Assembly (NCBI RefSeq): GCF_016583625.1
Contig: NZ_NRRN01000004.1
Coordinates: forward strand, 1 to 64,000
Direction of reading: 5' to 3'
Length of the DNA: 64,000 nucleotides
Origin: Halorhodospira abdelmalekii
GTDB taxonomy: Bacteria; Pseudomonadota; Gammaproteobacteria; Nitrococcales; Halorhodospiraceae
Every line of letters begins with the position of its first letter. Positions within the stretch are counted from its first letter, which is position 1. The notes under the pieces were generated by a model. It was not told the DNA's origin, did no database searches, and saw only the letters and a list, made by a program, of their open reading frames with translations. Below are positions 58,338 through 64,000 of this stretch, one piece after another. The position numbers and the translations under genes were made by a program.

Positions 58338-59791
58338 AGCGGCCAGCAGTGTACCGGCTCACCGCTAGCGGCGCACTCTAGATAGGCGCGTGTTAGTCCT
58401 GGCATATCGTTGCCGTAGCGGGCTGCCCACGCTGTCTGCCAGGCGGCTCCTGTTTGGCCGCTGGTAACGCGAGCTTCGAGGATGGGCAAATAGGTGTGGA
58501 TCTGCTCCTCGGCGACGCCGGCGCGCGCCAAACCGCGGCGAGCCGCTGGCAGTAGACGCTCCAGGATCAGTTCATCGATACGCCCGTACCAGCCATCAAG
58601 CCACTCAATCTCGGCGGCCAGCCCGTAGCGGGCGCCGCGGTAGAAGTTCTGTTCGGCGACGTGGAAGGGAAGACGCTCAATAAGAGGTCGCTCCATCTCT
58701 GCCAATTCAGCGACGGCGCCGTAAAAGAAGGCGGCATTTGCCAGCACGTCTTGTATCGTCGGTCCTGCCGCCATGACACGATGTTCCAGGCGCAGCCGGC
58801 AGCCGTCTTCGCTCGGTTCGACGAGCGGGCGATTCCAGCGCCAAATCGTGCCGTTATGCAGGCGCAGATGGGCGAGAGCGCTCGGCGGTGTGTCGTGGAG
58901 GACCGGCAGTAGTACAGGGTGGTGTTGACGATTTTCGACGAAGAAGCCGTGCAGGGCGTCGCGGGCATAGCCGCTGCCGAAGCCGACGCGAGCCAGCGCC
59001 CCGGCGCTATTCGGTTCTAAGCGTGTGACCGCGACCGCCTGCTCGAAGACCGGAATGCGGGTCTCGGCCCACAGCTGCCGGCCAAAAAAGAACGGCGAGT
59101 TGGCGGCGGCGGCGACAGTCACCGCCGAGAGCGCGATGGCGGCGTTAAAATAGGCCGAGGCGCGGGTAGCTGGCAGCTGCAGATGCAGTTGCAGCGAAGT
59201 GGTTGTAGCCTCAAGCATGACGTCGTGACGCCGGGTCGAAATCCGTTCCGTGCCCTCGATTTCCAAGGTCAGCGGTCTGCTCCCGCGCAAGGCCAGGACT
59301 TGTTCGTTTAGGGCGCTGTAGCGGGGCGACGGGGTCATCTGCTCGAGGGTGACGGTCTCTTCGGTAGCGGAGGGCAGGATACCAATCAGGGCGATCTGGG
59401 CCTCGGCGGCCGCGGCCGCGGTACGGGCACGTTGCCAGCGCTGTTCGAGCTCTTGGTGCAGGGCACTAAAAGGGGTCTTGGCCAGAGGGTGGACGGCGGT
59501 GTTGAGCTCTAAGTTAAAGAGCGCCAGCTCATGCTCGATGTGTGGATCGTCGGTGACCGCTGCGAGAACGCGATCGCTGATCGATGCCGGCATCCCGTGT
59601 GCGTCGATCAACCACGCCTCCAGCTCAAGTCCGATCCGCAGCGGCTCATCAGCGATATGACCGCCTCTGAGCCAGCGCCCAAGCAGCTCCGTCTCCTCCT
59701 TCAGGCGTTGGCGAAAACGCCGAAAGTCCTCGGCACTGAAGCAAGAACGCGCAATCTCCTGTCCCACCGCTCTACTCTCCTCAGCCGTCAC
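58334..59791 (-). CDS. Glutamate-cysteine ligase family 2 protein
   Basis: A 485-residue ATP-grasp-like carboxylate-amine ligase of the GCS2 family. Features are IGLELEAWLIDAHGMPA at about 50, HELALFNLELNTAVHPL, and LEHRVMAAGPTIQDVLANAA. Some relatives make gamma-glutamylcysteine, the glutathione precursor; for others the substrate is unknown. The stop overlaps the lptD start (ATGA), so lptD translation depends on it. This gene is unusual between murU and lptD. Confidence 0.8.
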   Translation of the reverse strand: MTAEESRAVGQEIARSCFSAEDFRRFRQRLKEETELLGRWLRGGHIADEPLRIGLELEAWLIDAHGMPASISDRVLAAVTDDPHIEHELALFNLELNTAVHPLAKTPFSALHQELEQRWQRARTAAAAAEAQIALIGILPSATEETVTLEQMTPSPRYSALNEQVLALRGSRPLTLEIEGTERISTRRHDVMLEATTTSLQLHLQLPATRASAYFNAAIALSAVTVAAAANSPFFFGRQLWAETRIPVFEQAVAVTRLEPNSAGALARVGFGSGYARDALHGFFVENRQHHPVLLPVLHDTPPSALAHLRLHNGTIWRWNRPLVEPSEDGCRLRLEHRVMAAGPTIQDVLANAAFFYGAVAELAEMERPLIERLPFHVAEQNFYRGARYGLAAEIEWLDGWYGRIDELILERLLPAARRGLARAGVAEEQIHTYLPILEARVTSGQTGAAWQTAWAARYGNDMPGLTRAYLECAASGEPVHCWPL

Positions 59792-59944
59792 GGCGACTGC
59801 AAACGCCCGGGCGTGCCGTTGACTTAGCTTTTGACACGATCGGCGGCCGTGTCATCTCTTGTGTGAGGCCCGCCGCCGCCGCACTGCCGCCGCGTCTGCC
59901 CCGCACTGCCAGTAGCGGGCCTCCTGGGCTGGGTCTGGCCTGGC

Positions 59945-60619
59945 CTAGCGCGCATCGGACTGCTCGATGGCTGCACGGGCCGCGCTCAGTCGTTCCGCAG
60001 TGCCAATATCGTGCCAGAGGCCGGGCCAGTGTTCACCACGGACCCGCCCCACGGCCGCTGCCCGATGCAGCAGTGGCGCCAGCGGGAAGCGTCCCGGTCG
60101 ATAACCGCTCCACAGGGCCGGACGGTAGGCGGCGATCCCAGCAAAGGTCAAGCGCGGCCCGCTCTGTAGCGAAACCCGTTCGCCGATCAAGGCAAAGTCA
60201 CCTTGCGGGTGGTGCGCTGGATTATCGACTAGAACCAGATGGGCGCTGCTCGCCGGTTCACGCGGGAGGCGCTGTAGGGGGAAGTCGCTCCAGATATCGG
60301 CGTTTACGACCCAAAAGGGGGCGTTGCCGAGTAGTGGCAGGGCGCGTTGAATGCCCCCTCCGGTCTCCAGTGCACCGGCGGGCTCATGGCTGAAGGCGAC
60401 ATCGACGCCCCAACGGCTGCCGTCGCCGACATAGGCCTCAATCTGCTCGGCCAGCCAGGCGACGTTAATCACGACGCGTTCGACCCCAGCTGCCGCTAAG
60501 CGCTCCAGGTGCCAGGCAATCAGCGGCTGCCCGCCAACCGTTAGCAGAGGTTTCGGGGTTTGATCGGTCAGCGGGCGGAGTCGTTCTCCTCGCCCGGCGG
60601 CTAAGATCATGGCGCGCAT
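59945..60619 (-). CDS. murU: N-acetylmuramate alpha-1-phosphate uridylyltransferase
   Basis: Makes UDP-MurNAc from MurNAc 1-phosphate and UTP in the peptidoglycan recycling bypass that confers intrinsic fosfomycin tolerance in Pseudomonas. The 224-residue nucleotidyltransferase has MILAAGRGERLRPLTDQTPK, FWVVNADIWSDFPL and FTFAGIAAYRP-type motifs. It overlaps the end of amgK by 13 bases, which supports the MurU identification over other sugar nucleotidyltransferases. Confidence 0.88.
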   Translation of the reverse strand: MRAMILAAGRGERLRPLTDQTPKPLLTVGGQPLIAWHLERLAAAGVERVVINVAWLAEQIEAYVGDGSRWGVDVAFSHEPAGALETGGGIQRALPLLGNAPFWVVNADIWSDFPLQRLPREPASSAHLVLVDNPAHHPQGDFALIGERVSLQSGPRLTFAGIAAYRPALWSGYRPGRFPLAPLLHRAAAVGRVRGEHWPGLWHDIGTAERLSAARAAIEQSDAR

Positions 60620-61698
60620 GGTCCCTTCTCCGCAGCGCTTGCGGCGTCTTCGGCGGTCTGCGGCATGGCGTGCCGCAGGACCGGTGCCAGCAGGGCGGTG
60701 AGTCTTAACTCTTCGCCTGCACTCTGTATGTACCCAAAAAACCTATTAATATCAGACGCATATCGCGGTTTTTGATCGCGATAGCGCAGCCGTGCAAAGA
60801 TGCCGATGACCTTGATATGGCGCTGTAGACCGGTCCATTGACAGAGTTGCCAGAAGTGTTCGAAATCATCTGGCAAGGGGAGGCCGATGTGGCGGCCGCG
60901 TTGCCAATATTCGCGCAGACCGGCGCGCACAAAGTCACGAGGCCAGCTGATAAAGGCGTCGCGAAAGAGGCAGATGGGATCGTAGGTCAGCGGACCGCGG
61001 ACGGCGTCTTGGAAATCGAGCACTCCGGGGAGCGGATCGCCGACAAGCAGATTGCGCGGCATATAGTCGCGGTGTACATAGGTGCGCGGTTGCTGTTCGA
61101 GTGCCTCGATGAGGCGCGTAAACAGGCGCTCGAGATCGCGCTGCAGGGCGCTGCTCAGTGGCAGCTGGCAGTGGTGTCGGAGATACCATTGCGGGAAGAG
61201 CTCCAACTCGGCACGCAGTAGGTGCGCGCTGAACTCGGGCAGTCGGGCCGGACGGCTCGCCGCCTGCCAGCGCAGCAGCGCATCAATCGCGCTGACAAAG
61301 AGCGGTTCAGGCGGCTGTTCGGCCAGCGCTTGCAGGTAGGTCTGTTGGCCCAGATCGCTTAACAACAGGAAGCCGTTGCGGTAGTCGGCGGCGAGGATCT
61401 CGGGAACGGGGATCTCAACACTGCGCATCATTGCGGCGATACGCACGAAGGCGGCGGTGCTCGCTCCCTGAGCCGGGGCATCCATAAGGATATAGCTGCG
61501 CTCTGGGACAGCGACCGAATGCAGCCGAAAGTAGCGGCGCGCGCTGGCATCGGCAGCGATCGGGCTGACGCGCAGGGCGGTACCGAGGCATTGCTCAGAC
61601 CAGCGCTGGGCGGCCTGGAAGCGCGCCTCGTTATCGTTACCGTCGGCGGGCGGGGCGCTGCTATCGACGTGGCTCGGGTTCACAGTTGGTGGACTCAC
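60607..61698 (-). CDS. amgK: N-acetylmuramate/N-acetylglucosamine kinase
   Basis: Phosphorylates MurNAc and GlcNAc at the anomeric position and supplies MurU. The 363-residue protein has an aminoglycoside-phosphotransferase fold: SYILMDAPAQG, YVHRDYMPRNLLVG (catalytic loop) and GVLDFQDAVRGPLTYD (metal loop). The frame starts at a GTG without a clear ribosome site; a second GTG five codons later is also possible. Together with murU this is a complete recycling pair. Confidence 0.88.
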   Translation of the reverse strand: MSPPTVNPSHVDSSAPPADGNDNEARFQAAQRWSEQCLGTALRVSPIAADASARRYFRLHSVAVPERSYILMDAPAQGASTAAFVRIAAMMRSVEIPVPEILAADYRNGFLLLSDLGQQTYLQALAEQPPEPLFVSAIDALLRWQAASRPARLPEFSAHLLRAELELFPQWYLRHHCQLPLSSALQRDLERLFTRLIEALEQQPRTYVHRDYMPRNLLVGDPLPGVLDFQDAVRGPLTYDPICLFRDAFISWPRDFVRAGLREYWQRGRHIGLPLPDDFEHFWQLCQWTGLQRHIKVIGIFARLRYRDQKPRYASDINRFFGYIQSAGEELRLTALLAPVLRHAMPQTAEDAASAAEKGPCAP

Positions 61699-61736
61699 AG
61701 TCGGCGGTCAAGAGCGATCGAAGGCGTGCGGGTTGC

Positions 61737-62003
61737 TCACAACGTCATCAGCACGGCGTCATCGTCGTGTAGGGCGCTGTAGAGCGCTGCGAGCTGGTCG
61801 CGGTCTTCGGCCTCCACGGTCACGGTAACCGAGATATAGCGGCCTTGACGGCTGCCGCTGGTCTGCAGGTCGACGACCTTGGCGTGTAGTGCGGCGATGC
61901 GCTCGACGCGTTGCGGCAGACCGGCATTCGCGGCTCCGAGTGCTTTGACACCAATACGGCAAGGAAATTTTAGCGGGGTATTGTCGGCGTTGAATGGACT
62001 CAT
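61737..62003 (-). CDS. ybeD: DUF493 (YbeD-like) protein
   Basis: An 88-residue ferredoxin-fold protein of the DUF493 family: PLKFPCRIGVKALGAANAGL and YISVTVTVEAEDRDQLAALY. It is usually near lipB, as here, and is thought to be regulatory (ACT-like). ATG 62003 fits the family length; the open frame upstream has no match. Confidence 0.85.
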   Translation of the reverse strand: MSPFNADNTPLKFPCRIGVKALGAANAGLPQRVERIAALHAKVVDLQTSGSRQGRYISVTVTVEAEDRDQLAALYSALHDDDAVLMTL

Positions 62004-62198
62004 CGCTCTTTGGTCCTCCACCGGGCGGGCCGCGGCTTCAGCCGCGAGAGTAATTGCGTTACGATAATTTTGGAACCGTGCCGGTGCAACGGCCTTCTGG
62101 TCTGGCTTGGCCTCGGGGTGGATGCCTGTGCCGACTCTTACGTTGGTCCTATTGTGCGCCACTTCCATCCGGTTAGCGACTGAGAGGCGCTCTTTTGC

Positions 62199-63230
62199 AT
62201 GCTACAGCTCTTTGATGCGCTTCCCGAGGGGTTCCTGCAAGCGCCAGCGTCTGCGCTGGAGGGGCTGCTCGGAGGGCCGAGTCTGATCCACTTAGCGGGG
62301 CGGCGTGAGCCCCCTCTCTTTGTCTCGATACTGCTCCACGGTAACGAAACGACCGGCTTGGATGCGGTGCAACAGGTCTTGCGTGGTTATCGTGGCAAAC
62401 CGCTGCCGCGCGCCTTGTTGCTCTTTGTCGGCAACGTTGCTGCGGCCCGCCAGGGTGTGCGGCGGTTGCCGGGTCAACCCGATCTCAATCGGGTATGGCC
62501 GGGTAGCCCGCTGCCGGATTCACCAGAGAAGCACATGGCCGCCGAGGTCGTCGCGCGCGTGCGTTCGTACGGCTGCTTCGCGGCGATTGATCTGCATAAT
62601 AACACTGGTTTGAATCCCCACTACGGCTGCATTAATCGGCTCGAGCCTCGCTATCTGCAGCTTGCGGCCCTCTTCTCACGTACGGTTGTCTACTTCACTC
62701 GGCCGCGGGGGGTGCTTTCGTTGGCGCTAGCGCGCCTATGTCCGGCAACAACCCTAGAGTGTGGCCAACCGGGCAGTCCAGGGGCGGCTGAGCACGCCGC
62801 CGAGATGGTTGATGCGGCCCTACATCTAGCCGAACTACCGGCGACGGTGCCGAGCGATGTTGCGGTCTACCACACCCAGGGGGCGGTGCGCATCCCCGAA
62901 CGCTACACCTTCGGTTTCGGCGATGGCGGAGAAACTGGTGAGGTGGTCGATCTGCAACTGGTCAAGGATCTCGAACACTACAACTTTCGCGAATTGCCAG
63001 CCGGCACCCTCTTTGCTTGGTCGGCGCCGAGCAGCGGTGCTTTCTTCTCGGTTGAAGACAACGAGGGCCGTGAGGCTGCGGCCGACTTCTTCCAGCGCGA
63101 CGGTCATGCGATTCGGCTGCGGCGCCCGGCCATGCCTGCCATGCTGGCGTGCAACACAACAGCCATTCGCCAAGACGTGCTCTGCTACCTTATGGAGCGA
63201 CTGCAGCGTAGCGACCTGTACGCCGGTTGA
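62199..63230 (+). CDS. Succinylglutamate desuccinylase/aspartoacylase-like metallo-hydrolase
   Basis: A 343-residue M14-type zinc hydrolase. HGNET (zinc His and Glu) is at about residues 48-52 and DLHNNTGLNPHYGC has the third ligand. RRLPGQPDLNRVWPG is the substrate loop. Family members cut N-acyl amino acids, but no ast genes are near, so the substrate is unknown. Length is typical. It sits between ybeD and lipB on the opposite strand. Confidence 0.75.
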   Translation: MLQLFDALPEGFLQAPASALEGLLGGPSLIHLAGRREPPLFVSILLHGNETTGLDAVQQVLRGYRGKPLPRALLLFVGNVAAARQGVRRLPGQPDLNRVWPGSPLPDSPEKHMAAEVVARVRSYGCFAAIDLHNNTGLNPHYGCINRLEPRYLQLAALFSRTVVYFTRPRGVLSLALARLCPATTLECGQPGSPGAAEHAAEMVDAALHLAELPATVPSDVAVYHTQGAVRIPERYTFGFGDGGETGEVVDLQLVKDLEHYNFRELPAGTLFAWSAPSSGAFFSVEDNEGREAAADFFQRDGHAIRLRRPAMPAMLACNTTAIRQDVLCYLMERLQRSDLYAG

Positions 63231-63318
63231 GGTGGCCTCCCCACGACTAAAGCCGGAGACTTCCCGCGCCCGTATGGTGAGCGAAGAAGGGGGTGGGCAA
63301 ACCGCGGCTGCATTGTGC

Positions 63319-63993
63319 CTAGGTGGGAGGGGTGGGAGTGCTGCCTGGTGGTGCGTCAAGGCTGGCGAGAAGGTGCGCGGCCAGTTCCACTTCCAAGCGC
63401 TCTAGTGGTGGATAAGTGGTCCAATTGGGCACGTTGATGTTGAGATCGTAGAAGCGAGTCGTTGCCAGTCCGGCGTAGCCACATGGATTGATGCGGGCGA
63501 AGGGGGCCAAATCGTTGCAGACGTTGAAGGCGAGGCCGTGGTAGCAGCGGCCGTTGCGTACGCGCACACCGAGAGCCGCGATCTTGGCGCCGTCGACGTA
63601 GACGCCGGGGGCGTCGGGGCGGCGCTGCGAGGCGATGCCATAGACGGCGAGTAGCGAGACCACCGCCTGTTCCAGGCAGGTGACAAGATCGCGTACGGAG
63701 AGCCCGCGGCGGCGCAGGTCGAGTAGGGCGTAGAGGACGATCTGACCCGGTCCGTGCCAAGTGACCTGGCCACCGCGATCGCTGCGGATAACCGGAGTTG
63801 ATCCCGGGTCGAGGAGATGCTCCGTCCGTCCGGCTTGGCCGAGGGTGAAGACTGGCGGATGCTCGACCAACCATAGCTCATCGGCGCTGCTGCCATCGCG
63901 CTGTGCGGTCAGCTGCTGCATCGCCCGCCACGTCGGTTCGTAGTCTCGTCGGCCCAGATGGTGCAGCCGAGTGTCGAGTAGGTGCGTTGCCAT
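63319..63993 (-). CDS. lipB: Octanoyl-[ACP]:protein octanoyltransferase
   Basis: Transfers octanoate from acyl carrier protein to lipoyl domains, for instance that of AceF. The 224-residue protein has [32 protein letters not shown] (catalytic Lys) and [12 protein letters not shown] (catalytic Cys). The ATG lies 7 bases before the window end, so its promoter is outside. lipA is not seen, perhaps further left on the minus strand. Confidence 0.94.
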   Translation of the reverse strand: MATHLLDTRLHHLGRRDYEPTWRAMQQLTAQRDGSSADELWLVEHPPVFTLGQAGRTEHLLDPGSTPVIRSDRGGQVTWHGPGQIVLYALLDLRRRGLSVRDLVTCLEQAVVSLLAVYGIASQRRPDAPGVYVDGAKIAALGVRVRNGRCYHGLAFNVCNDLAPFARINPCGYAGLATTRFYDLNINVPNWTTYPPLERLEVELAAHLLASLDAPPGSTPTPPT

Positions 63994-64000
63994 TTAGCCG

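Overview
The window is high-GC proteobacterial DNA, most likely from an Ectothiorhodospiraceae-like gammaproteobacterium (Halorhodospira or Alkalilimnicola type). This is inferred from gene families and orders: form I RubisCO with cbbQ/cbbO, hemCDXY, lptD-surA-pdxA, amgK-murU, and ubiU/ubiV/ubiT, the set for oxygen-independent ubiquinone synthesis. No photosynthesis, carboxysome, tRNA, rRNA or CRISPR locus is visible, so phototrophy is not shown by this window alone.

Left end (1-3570): an accessory, rearranged boundary region. It holds the 3' part of a group II intron with its maturase gene, a 28-bp perfect palindrome that recurs at 36033-36109, and two copies of a ~130-bp leader that each carry an RfaH-type ops/JUMPstart core on the minus strand. 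Only one leader still precedes a gene, an EPS-associated MarR-like regulator. Two inverted 43-bp copies of an IS200/IS605-type terminal hairpin enclose that regulator and a stretch that resembles an IscB/IsrB-type omega RNA (HEARO) without its nuclease gene. This is the most unusual part of the window.

Core metabolism (3575-27775): the methylcitrate genes prpB, prpC and prpD lie directly against the mobile-element arm. They are followed by a DUF2892 protein, an ABC-class ATPase, an atypical SDR, and minus-strand NUDIX and hemE genes. Then come a MaoC-type hydratase, an aroE-pit-DUF47-hemB minus-strand run, and an acidic-repeat lipoprotein. Carbon fixation starts at 17102 with prk and rpe (minus), cbbR (minus, divergent), and cbbL-cbbS-cbbQ-cbbO followed by transketolase.

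Lower glycolysis and PDH (27855-37624): pgk, pyk and class II fba run into aceE-aceF-lpd. This links Calvin-cycle sugar phosphates to pyruvate and acetyl-CoA. A gap gene is not between tkt and pgk.

Right part (37720-64000): an MltC-like transglycosylase, an LPP20-like lipoprotein, ubiU-ubiV-ubiT with an alpha/beta hydrolase, and maeB. Next are rsmA and argH (minus), hemC-hemD-hemX-hemY (plus), and a long minus-strand envelope cluster amgK-murU-GCS2-lptD-surA-pdxA. The window ends with DUF493, an aspartoacylase-like hydrolase and lipB. Tetrapyrrole genes (hemE, hemB, hemCD) occur at three separate places.
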